Positions 8,299-16,515 are shown, numbered from the stretch's first letter. The stretch is DNA of 64,000 bases from Microbacterium sp. SZ1 (GCF_002362255.1 NZ_LPVV01000003.1:124001-188000); one strand, 5' to 3'. The notes: generated by a model not told the origin, from the sequence alone. A program made the numbers and translations.

Positions 8299-9873
8299 TC
8301 AGTAGCCGGCGAACGCGTCGGTCTTGAGCGACCTGGCCTTCTGCAGCGCAGGGGCGAGATCGGCGATGAGCCGCGGCGGACCGGAGATGTACGCGTGGCG
8401 GGAGCCGAGGTCCGGCACCCACTGATCGAGGCCGGCGCCGTCGAGGCGCGCACCCTGCGCCCAGCTCCAGTGCGCGGGGAGGTCGGCGGGCTCGTCGCGG
8501 GTGAACACGACGACGCGCGCGCCGGTCGCGGCGAGCTCATCACGGAAGGCCAGCTCGGTGCTGTCGGCGGCGACGTACACCAGCACGACGTCGCGCTGCT
8601 GACCGGTCTGCTGCAGCTGACGGAGCTGTGACACGAACGGCGTGACGCCGATCCCCGCGGCAACCAGCAGCACCGGTGCGCCGGAGCGGGGCAGCAGGAA
8701 GTCTCCCCACGTGCCGGTCACGGCGAGCGTCGAACCGGGTTCCGCCGCAGCGAGCGCGCGCTTGTAGCTAGACGGATGCTGCTGATCGCCGCTCTTATAG
8801 GCGATGCGCAGCGTGGGGAGATCGGCGGGGGCCGAGACGATGCTGAACTCCCGGCGGGTGCCGCGCGCATCGGGCCGGCGATGCGGCACGTCGAGCTCGA
8901 GGTACTGACCGGGCAGGAAGCGCACGGTGCCCCTGGCGCGGAAGGTGAGCTCCTGCACTGTGGGCGTGAGCGACCGACGCTGTTCGAGCACGAGACGCAC
9001 CGACCCGCGGAGCGCGAAGGCGAACGCCAGGAGGTTGCCGATGAGCAACGCCCGCTCCTGACCGAGGGTGAACAGCGACCCGATCGCGATCGGCCAACCG
9101 GCCAGCACGCCCACCAGCGCCGCGACCGAGAACTGCTGCCAGCGCCGTGGCGGCATCGTCAGGGGCTCCGACAGCATGAACGCACCGAGGAAGAGGAACG
9201 GCGACTGCAGCACCGCGAACGAGAGCGCGCTGCCGAGGTCGAACCCGATCGAGAACTCCTGCGCCTGCACCGCCTGCCGAACCACCGACACTGCGATGGC
9301 GATCACCAGGAAGACGACGACGATGCGCACCTTCTCGGTGCGCCACAGCACGGCGAGTCCGAGGAGCGCGACCGGGAGGAACAGCGACGGCGTGCCGACC
9401 CACCACGACGATGACGTGCCCAGCCACTCGAACGCGCCGAACGACCCGAGGATCGACACGACGGCGGCGCCGAACGCTGCGGGGTTGAGGATGTGCCTGC
9501 CGCGCCAGACGATGAGGTACTTCGACAGGCTCGCGAGTGCTCCCGCGATCGCGAGACCCAGCAGAGCCGCGCCCTCGATGCCGGGACGCAGGACGAACAG
9601 CAGGATGAGCGCGGTCACGAGCGAGGACTCGACACGCCAGGGCAGCCTGAGCACGCGCTGCGCCGCGGCGTCGACGACAGAGATGACGACGGCGAGCACC
9701 GCGAACGATGCGACGATCTCGAGCGGCGTCGGCGACACGATCACGCCGAGCGCCGACAGCGCGACCGCGATCACCGCGAGCGCGAGCAGGGCGAACAACA
9801 CGAGGCGGTACATCGAGGTGCCGCCGAGGAAGGCCAGCACGCGCTGCCGCAGCGCGGTGAGGGAGGTGATCAC
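8299..9873 (-). CDS. RnfD/NqrB-like membrane domain fused to a FAD/NAD(P) reductase
   Basis: A 524-residue fusion. Residues 1-290 are strongly hydrophobic with roughly nine helices and carry two motifs recalling NqrB/RnfD: NPAA at 130-133 and SEPLTMPP at 235-242. Residues 300-524 form a ferredoxin-reductase-like module with FAD motif REFS (341-344), pyridine-nucleotide motif GIGVTP (407-412) and a terminal FAGY. No 2Fe-2S motif is seen. By analogy it should pass electrons from NAD(P)H into or across the membrane. The GTG start follows AGGAG. It is last in an apparent operon after an FMN-binding lipoprotein and ApbE, which suggests its partner is the flavinylated lipoprotein; that pairing is inference. 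Confidence 0.85.
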   Translation of the reverse strand: MITSLTALRQRVLAFLGGTSMYRLVLFALLALAVIAVALSALGVIVSPTPLEIVASFAVLAVVISVVDAAAQRVLRLPWRVESSLVTALILLFVLRPGIEGAALLGLAIAGALASLSKYLIVWRGRHILNPAAFGAAVVSILGSFGAFEWLGTSSSWWVGTPSLFLPVALLGLAVLWRTEKVRIVVVFLVIAIAVSVVRQAVQAQEFSIGFDLGSALSFAVLQSPFLFLGAFMLSEPLTMPPRRWQQFSVAALVGVLAGWPIAIGSLFTLGQERALLIGNLLAFAFALRGSVRLVLEQRRSLTPTVQELTFRARGTVRFLPGQYLELDVPHRRPDARGTRREFSIVSAPADLPTLRIAYKSGDQQHPSSYKRALAAAEPGSTLAVTGTWGDFLLPRSGAPVLLVAAGIGVTPFVSQLRQLQQTGQQRDVVLVYVAADSTELAFRDELAATGARVVVFTRDEPADLPAHWSWAQGARLDGAGLDQWVPDLGSRHAYISGPPRLIADLAPALQKARSLKTDAFAGY

Positions 9874-9918
9874 GGTTCTCCTCGTCCTTGATCGATGGCG
9901 GCGCAGAGGGCCATGCCC

Positions 9919-10776
9919 CTACGCCCTGACGGTGAACAGCTCGGCCGGGCACCCGACGGAGCGTTCGGCGCGCCCGTCGGTCGACATCCGCACCCACTCC
10001 ACTCCCCACCGGGCGGCGAGCTCGGGGCCGCCGTCGAAGAACAGCGCTGTGGCGACGGCATCCGCTCGCATCGCGTCCGGTGCGATCGCCCACGTCGCCG
10101 CCCAGGTGCGCACGGGAACGCCCGTGCGCGCGTCGAGGACGTGATGCAGGCCGTCGCCCCAGGCGCGTCGGTTGACCGCCGAGGCGCAGAGCGCGGCATC
10201 CTGCAGCTCGATGATGCCGATGGCCCTGGTCGCGTCATACGGATGCTCGAGACCGATGCGCACCGCCCTTCCGCGCACTCGGATGTCGCCGCCGGCATCG
10301 ACGACGAGATCGCCGGGCACGCCGGAGAGCACGTCCGTCACCAGGTCGACGAGTCTGCCCTTTCCGAGAGCGCCGACGTCGAGCAGGACCGGAGCGGATG
10401 CCGTGGCCCCCTTCTCGGTCCAACTCACGAGACGCTGCCAGTCCGACGGCGCTGCGACCGGTGAGCCGGCCGTGAGTGAGTACGCGGCGTCGTAGCCGAG
10501 CGCGGAGAGACTGTCGCCGACCAGAGGGTTCACGGCGCCAGCGGTCGCCGCGGAGGCGTCTCGATACGCGTCGAGCATGGGAGCCGCGTCAGGTGACGCC
10601 AGGCTCCCACCCTCGCGGGCGACGCGTGTCACCGCTGAGTCCGAGCGGAACCTCGACCACTCCCGGTCGAAGCGCTCGATCTCCACGGTCACGGCTCTCT
10701 GCGTCGGCTCGCCGAATCCCTCGTCGCTCTCGATCTCCCAGCGGGTGCCGATCGCCTCGAAGCGCCAGGTCGCCAT
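9919..10776 (-). CDS. apbE: FAD:protein FMN transferase (ApbE)
   Basis: Moves FMN from FAD onto a Ser or Thr of a target protein. The 285-residue product shows the family landmarks in order: SRFRSDS (41-47), DVGALGKGRLVD (133-144), AGGDIRVRG (161-169), HHVLDARTG (211-219) and ADAVATALFFDG (238-249), the last expected to help bind Mg2+. The ATG at 10776 begins MATWRFEAIGT, which matches the usual domain start; a 31-residue upstream extension is proline/arginine-rich and discarded. No signal peptide or lipobox is visible although the likely target is exported, which is odd. It lies 16 bases after the FMN-binding lipoprotein gene. Confidence 0.9.
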   Translation of the reverse strand: MATWRFEAIGTRWEIESDEGFGEPTQRAVTVEIERFDREWSRFRSDSAVTRVAREGGSLASPDAAPMLDAYRDASAATAGAVNPLVGDSLSALGYDAAYSLTAGSPVAAPSDWQRLVSWTEKGATASAPVLLDVGALGKGRLVDLVTDVLSGVPGDLVVDAGGDIRVRGRAVRIGLEHPYDATRAIGIIELQDAALCASAVNRRAWGDGLHHVLDARTGVPVRTWAATWAIAPDAMRADAVATALFFDGGPELAARWGVEWVRMSTDGRAERSVGCPAELFTVRA

Positions 10777-10792
10777 GGCGGGGTCAGGCGCC

Positions 10793-11248
10793 TCAGGCGG
10801 CGGCCTGCTCCTTGATCGACGCCACGGCCTCGTTGAAACCGCCGCTCGTGAGCGAGGATCCGGCCACACGACTGACCTCGATCTCGTCGAGGGACTTGCC
10901 CACGACCTCGTCGGAGATGCCGTCGATGAACTGACCCTGGTACTGCTCGCTCTCCCGAGCCTGGGGGTCGCCCGTGACCTCGACGGATTCGACGACGCCG
11001 TCGGCGATCGTCAGCGATACGGAGATCGTCTCTACGGTCTCCGGCGTCTGGTACGAGCCCTCGGCCTCGTACGTGCCGTCCTTGTACTCGCCGCTCGTGG
11101 CGGTCGAGTCCGACGACGTGCCGTCGTCACCCGTCGAGGGCGACTGCGCGTCACCGGTGCTGGAGCATCCGGCGAGGACGAGGAGTCCCGCGACTCCGAG
11201 AAGGGCGGAGCCCTTGCGGACAGTGGTCGGTACGGTCGTGCGGATCAT
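10793..11248 (-). CDS. FMN-binding-domain lipoprotein
   Basis: A 151-residue exported protein with a lipoprotein signal (LVLAGC, lipid anchor at C28), a Ser/Thr/Asp-rich linker to about residue 55, and an FMN-binding domain from about YKDGTYEAEG to the end. The usual flavinylation motif, D-x-x-S/T-G-A-T/S, is altered here to AGSSLTS (129-135), leaving S132 as the likely FMN attachment site. It is first in the operon with apbE and the membrane reductase, and GGAGGA precedes the ATG. TACGGT on the minus strand (11300-11295) is a possible -10. It probably carries electrons on the outer face of the membrane. Confidence 0.85.
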   Translation of the reverse strand: MIRTTVPTTVRKGSALLGVAGLLVLAGCSSTGDAQSPSTGDDGTSSDSTATSGEYKDGTYEAEGSYQTPETVETISVSLTIADGVVESVEVTGDPQARESEQYQGQFIDGISDEVVGKSLDEIEVSRVAGSSLTSGGFNEAVASIKEQAAA

Positions 11249-11343
11249 GATGGTCCTCCGGCTCTGTTCGAGACAACTGCATGTCGTCGAATCGACCGTA
11301 GGGATGCGTCCTATGGACCGGCTGTGCCGTGACCTCGCGTGAC

Positions 11344-12378
11344 CTACGCGTCGCCGCCGAACATGCTGGTGACGGAGCCGTCCTCGAACACCTCGTGGAT
11401 GGCGCGGGCGAGCAGCGGGGCGATCGGGAGGATCGTGAGCTTGTCCCAGCGGCGGGATTCCGTGAGCGGGATCGTGTCGGTGATCACGACCTCGTCGATC
11501 GCGGCGTCCTGCAAGCGCTCGGAGGCCGGGTCGCTGAAGATCGCGTGGGTGGCGGCGACGATCACCCGGTGCGCGCCGTTGGCCTTGAGCGCCTGCGCTG
11601 CCTTCACGATCGTGCCGCCGGTGTCGATCATGTCGTCGACGAGCAGACACGTACGGCCCTCGACGGTGCCGACGATCTCGTGCACCGAGACCTGGTTGGC
11701 GACCTTCGGGTCACGACGCTTGTGGATGATGGCGAGGGGAGCGCCGAGGCTGTCGGACCAGGTGTCGGCCACGCGCACACGCCCCATATCGGGCGAGACG
11801 ACGGTGAGGATCTCGCGATCGGCGGGGCTCAGCGTGCGCTCGAAGTGCTCGAGCAGCACGGGCTTGGCGAACAGGTGGTCGACGGGTCCGTCGAAGAAGC
11901 CCTGGATCTGCGCGGCGTGCAGGTCGACGCTCATGACGCGGTCGGCGCCGGCCGTCTTCAGCAGGTCGGCGACGAGGCGGGCGCTGATCGGCTCGCGTCC
12001 GCGGCCCTTCTTGTCCTGCCGAGAATACGGATAGTACGGCGCGACCACCGTGATGCGCTTGGCGGATGCGCGCTTGGCGGCGTCGATCATGATGAGCGTC
12101 TCCATGAGCCACTCGTTGACCGGTTCGCCGAACGTCTGGATGAGGAACAGGTCGCACCCGCGGATCGACACCTCGAAGCGCGCGTAGATCTCACCAGAGG
12201 CGAACGTGCGGTGCTCGGTGGGAACGACCTCGGTGCCGAGAGCCGACGCGACGGCGGCGGTCAGCTCGGGGTGGGAGCGGCCGCCGGCGACCACGAGCCG
12301 CTTCTTCGTCTTGGCGACGAGACCCGGAGCGATGCCGTTGTCCCGATCCAGAACGACCGTCTTGTTCTTGCGCGCCAT
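11344..12378 (-). CDS. prs: Ribose-phosphate pyrophosphokinase
   Basis: Makes PRPP from ribose 5-phosphate and ATP for nucleotide, His, Trp and arabinan-precursor synthesis. The 344-residue product has the flexible-loop motif KRITVVAPYYPYSRQDKK, the metal-binding VDLHAAQIQGFF and the PRPP loop VDDMIDTGGT, all intact. It is somewhat longer than most bacterial Prs because of an N-terminal extension (MARKNKTVVLDRDNG) seen in some actinobacteria. It starts 8 bases after the glmU stop, forming the glmU-prs pair conserved in many bacteria. Confidence 0.97.
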   Translation of the reverse strand: MARKNKTVVLDRDNGIAPGLVAKTKKRLVVAGGRSHPELTAAVASALGTEVVPTEHRTFASGEIYARFEVSIRGCDLFLIQTFGEPVNEWLMETLIMIDAAKRASAKRITVVAPYYPYSRQDKKGRGREPISARLVADLLKTAGADRVMSVDLHAAQIQGFFDGPVDHLFAKPVLLEHFERTLSPADREILTVVSPDMGRVRVADTWSDSLGAPLAIIHKRRDPKVANQVSVHEIVGTVEGRTCLLVDDMIDTGGTIVKAAQALKANGAHRVIVAATHAIFSDPASERLQDAAIDEVVITDTIPLTESRRWDKLTILPIAPLLARAIHEVFEDGSVTSMFGGDA

Positions 12379-12386
12379 CAGTCCGC

Positions 12387-13814
12387 CTACTCCGCCGTTC
12401 GGGCCCGGGCCGCGGCATCCGCCGCGCCCGTGCCTGCCCTGTTGTTCTCGACCCAGCCCTCGATGTTGCGCTGGGGGGCGACGCTCATGGCAAGGGCACC
12501 GGCCGGGACGTCCTTGCGGACGACGGCGCCGGCACCTGTCTTGGCGCCAGCACCCAGCCTAACGGGCGCGACGAGCGTCGTGTGCGAGCCGGTGTGCACC
12601 TCGTCCTCGACCACGGTGCGGTGCTTGTTCACGTCGTCGTAGTTGGCCGTGATGGTGCTCGCGCCGAGGTTCACACCCCGGCCGATCGTGGCGTCGCCGA
12701 CGTACGACAGGTGCGGGACCTTGCTGCCCTCGCCGATCTCGGCGTTCTTCGTCTCGACATAGGCGCCGATCTTGCCCCCCGCTCCGAGAACGGTGTTGGG
12801 GCGCAGGTACGAGAAGGGACCGACCGTCGCCTCGGCGCCGATCACGGCGAGGGTCGCGTCGCTGCGGCGCACCGTGGCCCTCTCCCCCACCTCGCAGTCG
12901 ACCAGCGTGGTGTCCGGTCCGATCGTGGCGCCCTCGCCGATCTTCGTGGCCCGCAGGATCTGGGTGTTCGGGAGGATCGTGACGTCGGGCGCGAGCGTCG
13001 CGTCGTCGTCGATCCAGGTGGTGGCCGGATCGATCACGGTGACGCCCTCGAGCTGCCATCGACGAACGATGCGCTCGTTCAGCAGACGACCCACGAGAGC
13101 GAGCTGGGCGCGGTCGTTGACGCCGAAGGTCACCGACACATCGGACACGACGGACGCCGCCACGCGATCGCCCGCGGCGCGCAGCAGCCCGGGGACATCG
13201 GTCAGGTACATCTCGCCCTGCGCGTTGTCGACGCCGACCTGAGGCAGATAGCGCCGCAGCACTTCGGCGCGGAAGACGTACATGCCGGCGTTGATCTCGC
13301 GCACCGACGCCTCGTCGGCGGTGGCATCCTTCTGCTCGACGATGCGGTCGACGCCGCCCTCGGCGTCGCGGATCACGCGGCCGTATCCGGTCGGGTCGTC
13401 GACGACCGCCGTCATCAGGGTGGCGGCCGCCTCGGCATCCCGGTGCTCGGCGAGGAATGCACTGAGCGTGTCGACGTCGGCCAGCGGGCAGTCGCCGGAC
13501 AGGACGAGCACGTCGCCCTCGAAATCGGGGATCGCGTCGATCGCGACCTGGACCGCGCGCCCGGTGCCCGGCACGTCGTCCTGATCGACGAACACCGCAT
13601 CCGGGTAGTCCTCGCGCAGCGCCGCGACCACCTGGTCTCGCTCGTGCCGCACGACCACCTCGACATGGTCGGCGGCGAGTCGCGCGGCCGTCGTCAGCAC
13701 GTGGCCGACGAGCGGTCGGCCGCCGATGGGATGCAGCACCTTCGGCAGCCGGGACTTCATGCGGGTGCCCTGCCCGGCCGCGAGGACGATGATCGCGAGA
13801 TTGTTCCCAGTCAT
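12387..13814 (-). CDS. glmU: Bifunctional GlcNAc-1-P uridyltransferase / GlcN-1-P acetyltransferase
   Basis: Makes UDP-GlcNAc for the cell wall in two steps. The 475-residue product has the pyrophosphorylase domain first (IIVLAAGQGTRMKSRLPK, substrate loop LSGDCPL) and a left-handed beta-helix acetyltransferase domain from about residue 255, with hexapeptide repeats and the YVETKNAEIGEGSKVPHLSY region. The ATG at 13814 is the only sensible start, and the mature tRNA-Gln end lies one base before it, so there is no room for a ribosome site. Processing of the tRNA would leave a leaderless glmU message. Confidence 0.97.
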   Translation of the reverse strand: MTGNNLAIIVLAAGQGTRMKSRLPKVLHPIGGRPLVGHVLTTAARLAADHVEVVVRHERDQVVAALREDYPDAVFVDQDDVPGTGRAVQVAIDAIPDFEGDVLVLSGDCPLADVDTLSAFLAEHRDAEAAATLMTAVVDDPTGYGRVIRDAEGGVDRIVEQKDATADEASVREINAGMYVFRAEVLRRYLPQVGVDNAQGEMYLTDVPGLLRAAGDRVAASVVSDVSVTFGVNDRAQLALVGRLLNERIVRRWQLEGVTVIDPATTWIDDDATLAPDVTILPNTQILRATKIGEGATIGPDTTLVDCEVGERATVRRSDATLAVIGAEATVGPFSYLRPNTVLGAGGKIGAYVETKNAEIGEGSKVPHLSYVGDATIGRGVNLGASTITANYDDVNKHRTVVEDEVHTGSHTTLVAPVRLGAGAKTGAGAVVRKDVPAGALAMSVAPQRNIEGWVENNRAGTGAADAAARARTAE

Positions 13815-13815
13815 G

Positions 13816-13887
13816 CTCCGCCGCCAGGACTCGAACCTAGACCTCACAGCTCCAAAGGCTGTCGTGCTGCCATTACACCACGGCGGA
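13816..13887 (-). tRNA. tRNA-Gln (UUG)
   Basis: A complete 72-base cloverleaf. The acceptor stem TCCGCCG/CGGCGGA closes at 13887 and 13817 with discriminator G at 13816. The anticodon arm is ACAGC-CTTTGGA-GCTGT, giving anticodon TTG (13855-13853). The T arm contains GGTTCGAGTCC. CCA is not encoded, so it must be added after processing. The gene abuts glmU, which starts one base after the discriminator. Confidence 0.96.
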
Positions 13888-13977
13888 CCGCGGCGCCCAC
13901 GGGCCGCCGCCCGTCAAGTCTGCCACGTCCACCCGAGTGCCGACGGCACGCGTCCGCCCACCCGCGATAATGGACGG

Positions 13978-14472
13978 ATGAGCCAGGCGGATGAGGTCGA
14001 TCGCATCGTCGGCGCCTGGAACGCCCAGCGCCCTGACCTCGACTTCTCGCCGCTCGAGGTGCTGTCGCGCGTCGACCGGCTGACGCGCCTGCTCGACCGC
14101 GCTCGGCGCGACGTCTTCCGCCGCAGCGACCTCGAGCCGTGGGAGTGGGATGTGCTCTCCGCCCTGCGTCGGGCAGGGTCGCCGTTCCAGCTCTCTCCCA
14201 AGCAGCTGCTGCAGCAGACGCTCGTCTCGAGCGGCACCATGACCAATCGCATCGACAGGCTCGTCGGACGCCGTTTCGTGAGGCGCGAGGCCGATCCCGC
14301 CGACGGGCGCAGCGTGCTCGTCACACTCACCGACGACGGTCGCATCCGCGTCGATGCCGCGATAACCCGACTCGTCGACGTCGAGGCCGACCTGTTGCAG
14401 GGCCTCTCGCGGGGCGATCGCGACCGGCTCGCGGCTCTGCTGCGCAAGCTGAGCTTGAGCTTCGACGTCTGA
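13978..14472 (+). CDS. MarR-family transcriptional regulator
   Basis: A 164-residue winged-helix regulator. The MarR core is clear: LEPWEWDVLSALRRAG, then SPKQLLQQTLVSSGTMTNRIDRL (recognition helix) and the wing with VRREADPADGRSVLVTLTDDG. There is no ribosome site, but GATAAT at 13966-13971 lies six bases before the ATG, which predicts a leaderless transcript. It is divergent from the tRNA-Gln/glmU unit and stands alone, closed by a hairpin. Its ligand and targets are unknown. Confidence 0.9.
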   Translation: MSQADEVDRIVGAWNAQRPDLDFSPLEVLSRVDRLTRLLDRARRDVFRRSDLEPWEWDVLSALRRAGSPFQLSPKQLLQQTLVSSGTMTNRIDRLVGRRFVRREADPADGRSVLVTLTDDGRIRVDAAITRLVDVEADLLQGLSRGDRDRLAALLRKLSLSFDV

Positions 14473-14480
14473 TGGGCGCC

Positions 14481-14513
14481 GGTGCGGGCCGGGCCTCCGC
14501 CGCGGCCCGCACC
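14481..14513. terminator. Shared terminator hairpin
   Basis: GGTGCGGGCC (14481-14490) pairs perfectly with 14504-14513 around a 13-base loop, filling the gap between the convergent MarR and oxidoreductase genes. It lacks a T-run. Confidence 0.7.
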
Positions 14514-14520
14514 ACCGTCG

Positions 14521-15462
14521 TCAGATCGTCGGGTCGACGATGACAGCGACCTTGCCCGTCGACCGCCCCGTCTCCACGCGCTCCTGCGCCGCGGCGAGGT
14601 CGTCGAGCGAGAAGCTCGAGTCGAGGTGCACGTCCACTCGCCCGGCTTCGGCCAGCTCCGTGATCTGGGCGAGCTCGCCACCGTCGGCGTGCACGAGGAT
14701 GCGCTGCACGGGAGCCGCCCCCCACCCGGTGAGCTGAGCGGTCTGCGAGCTGGAGAACCCGGTGATCGTGATGACCGACGTGCCCTCCCGCACCGCCCCG
14801 CGCGGGGGCAGCGTGTCGTCGACCGTGACGATCACGGCGTCGACGGGGGCGATGGCGGCGAGCCCGTCCTCGTCGCGGTAGTCGACCACGTCGGTCGCTC
14901 CCCAGGAGCGCAGCAGCTCGTGTTTCGCGGGACTGCCGGTGGCGACGACCTCGGCACCGCGCGCGACGGCGAGCTGGATCGCGACGTGACCGACGCCGCC
15001 CGCGCCGCCCAGCACGAGCACGCGCTGCCCCTCTCGCACGCCTGCGGCATCGAGCGCCTGCCAGGCCGTGAGGAGTGCGAGCGGACCCGCGCCGGCCTGC
15101 GCCGTCGACCACGTGGACGGGATGGGCCCCAGGTCGGCAGCCGCGACGATCACATACTCGGCGAGCGTGTGAGCCACGGCGGGGAACGCGGCGAGCGCGT
15201 AGACGCGATCACCGGGCGCCCAGCCGGTGACATCGGAACCGACCTCGGTGATCAGTCCGGCGACATCCCAACCGGGCAGGTCCGAGTACCGGATGACGCC
15301 GAAGTCGTGCGCTGCCGCGCGGATCTTCACGTCGACGGGGTTGAGCCCGGCGGCACCCACCTGGACGAGGACTTCGCCGGGGCCGGGCTTCGGGGTGTCG
15401 ACCTCGACGATCGAGATCACGTCGGAGGCCGCGCCGGGGCCGGAGTACTTCGCTGAACGCAC
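14521..15462 (-). CDS. Zinc-independent quinone oxidoreductase-like protein (MDR family)
   Basis: A 313-residue NADP-dependent reductase of the quinone oxidoreductase branch. It has the N-terminal GroES-like fold (GEVLVQVGAAGLNPVDVKIR), GWDVAGLITEVGSDV, and the Rossmann motif VLGGAGGVGHVAIQLA. No catalytic zinc-binding cysteines are seen. The GTG start at 15462 follows AAAGG. It is divergent from an AraC/DJ-1 regulator, with 107 bases between the starts, making it a plausible target of that regulator. The substrate is unknown. Confidence 0.88.
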   Translation of the reverse strand: MRSAKYSGPGAASDVISIVEVDTPKPGPGEVLVQVGAAGLNPVDVKIRAAAHDFGVIRYSDLPGWDVAGLITEVGSDVTGWAPGDRVYALAAFPAVAHTLAEYVIVAAADLGPIPSTWSTAQAGAGPLALLTAWQALDAAGVREGQRVLVLGGAGGVGHVAIQLAVARGAEVVATGSPAKHELLRSWGATDVVDYRDEDGLAAIAPVDAVIVTVDDTLPPRGAVREGTSVITITGFSSSQTAQLTGWGAAPVQRILVHADGGELAQITELAEAGRVDVHLDSSFSLDDLAAAQERVETGRSTGKVAVIVDPTI

Positions 15463-15569
15463 GGGATTACCTTTCTGGTCTGCTGATCCTGTGATTGCAG
15501 GTACCAGCCTGGCGACCGGATGACGACACCACCAGTGGCCCGAAGGACAACATGTGTCACGATAGAGCC

Positions 15570-16505
15570 ATGCATCAGATCGCCGTCGTCGCGCTGCCCG
15601 GGGTGTTCCCCTACGAGCTCGGCATCCCCGCCCGCTTCTTCCGCGCTGCGCACCGCGACGGCGAACCGCTCTACTCGGTCACCACCTGCACGCTCGACGG
15701 AGCACCCGTGCCGACGAACTCCGACTTCGCGATCACCCCCGCCGCCGACCGGAGGATCCTGGAGACGGCCGACACCATCATCATCCCGCCGTGGAGTGAC
15801 GCCGAGATCGCGGGCGATCCGATCGGGCTGAGCGCTTTCGCCGATCGCCGGATCGTGAGCTTCTGCACCGGAGCGTTCACGGTCGCGGCGGCGGGTCTGC
15901 TCGACGGGCGTGAGGCGACGACGCACTGGTGCGCGGCCGAGGAGTTCGGCCGACGGTTCCCTCGCGTGCGGCTGCGCGAGGATGAGCTGTTCGTCGACGC
16001 CGGCTCCGTGCTGACGGCGGCAGGAGCGTCGGCGGCGATCGACGCCACCATGCACCTCATCGCGGCGGACCACGGCGCGGCAGTGGCGGCGACGGTGTCC
16101 AAGGTGACGCTCGCCGCGCCGCACCGCGGAGGCGGTCAGCGCCAGTTCATCGCGCGACCGCCGGTGCCGCAGTCGGTCACGGGCTCATCCGGCGACATCC
16201 AGGCCTGGCTGATGGCGCACCTCGACGAGCCGCTCTCGCTGGCCGCCGTCGCCGCGCGCTTCGACATGAGCGTGCGGACGCTCACGCGACGCTTCCGCGC
16301 CGAGACGGGGCGCACGGTCGGCGACTGGTTCTCCGACGCCAAGGTCGATCGCGCGCGCGAACTCCTCGAGACCACCGATCTGGCGATCGACGACGTGGCT
16401 GCGCGGTCGGGATTCGCGACGGCCGCCGCCCTGCGCAAGCACTTCCGCGACCGGCTCGGGCTCGCCCCGCAGCAGTACCGATCACGGTTCGCGCGCGCCG
16501 CGTAG
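15570..16505 (+). CDS. AraC-family regulator with DJ-1/PfpI domain (GlxA-like)
   Basis: A 311-residue regulator. Residues 1-180 are a DJ-1/PfpI amidotransferase-like domain (IAVVALPGVFPYELGIP, and FCTGAFTVAAAGLLDG with the nucleophile-elbow Cys). Residues 205-305 are an AraC-type double helix-turn-helix (LSLAAVAARFDMSVRTLTRRF, then IDDVAARSGFATAAALRKHF). Proteins of this class commonly control a neighbouring divergent gene, here the quinone oxidoreductase. The start is the ATG at 15570, with CACGAT six bases upstream as a weak leaderless-type -10. Its effector is unknown. Confidence 0.92.
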   Translation: MHQIAVVALPGVFPYELGIPARFFRAAHRDGEPLYSVTTCTLDGAPVPTNSDFAITPAADRRILETADTIIIPPWSDAEIAGDPIGLSAFADRRIVSFCTGAFTVAAAGLLDGREATTHWCAAEEFGRRFPRVRLREDELFVDAGSVLTAAGASAAIDATMHLIAADHGAAVAATVSKVTLAAPHRGGGQRQFIARPPVPQSVTGSSGDIQAWLMAHLDEPLSLAAVAARFDMSVRTLTRRFRAETGRTVGDWFSDAKVDRARELLETTDLAIDDVAARSGFATAAALRKHFRDRLGLAPQQYRSRFARAA

Positions 16506-16515
16506 GCTGGTGCGA

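Noticed and set aside
13815..13847. An earlier glmU start
   Set aside because: It would fall inside the tRNA-Gln gene, and the extra residues are absent from GlmU proteins as I know them.
13888..13977. A promoter for the tRNA-Gln/glmU unit
   Set aside because: TTGACG on the minus strand (13917-13912) resembles a -35, but the expected -10 position is GC-only, so no promoter is claimed.
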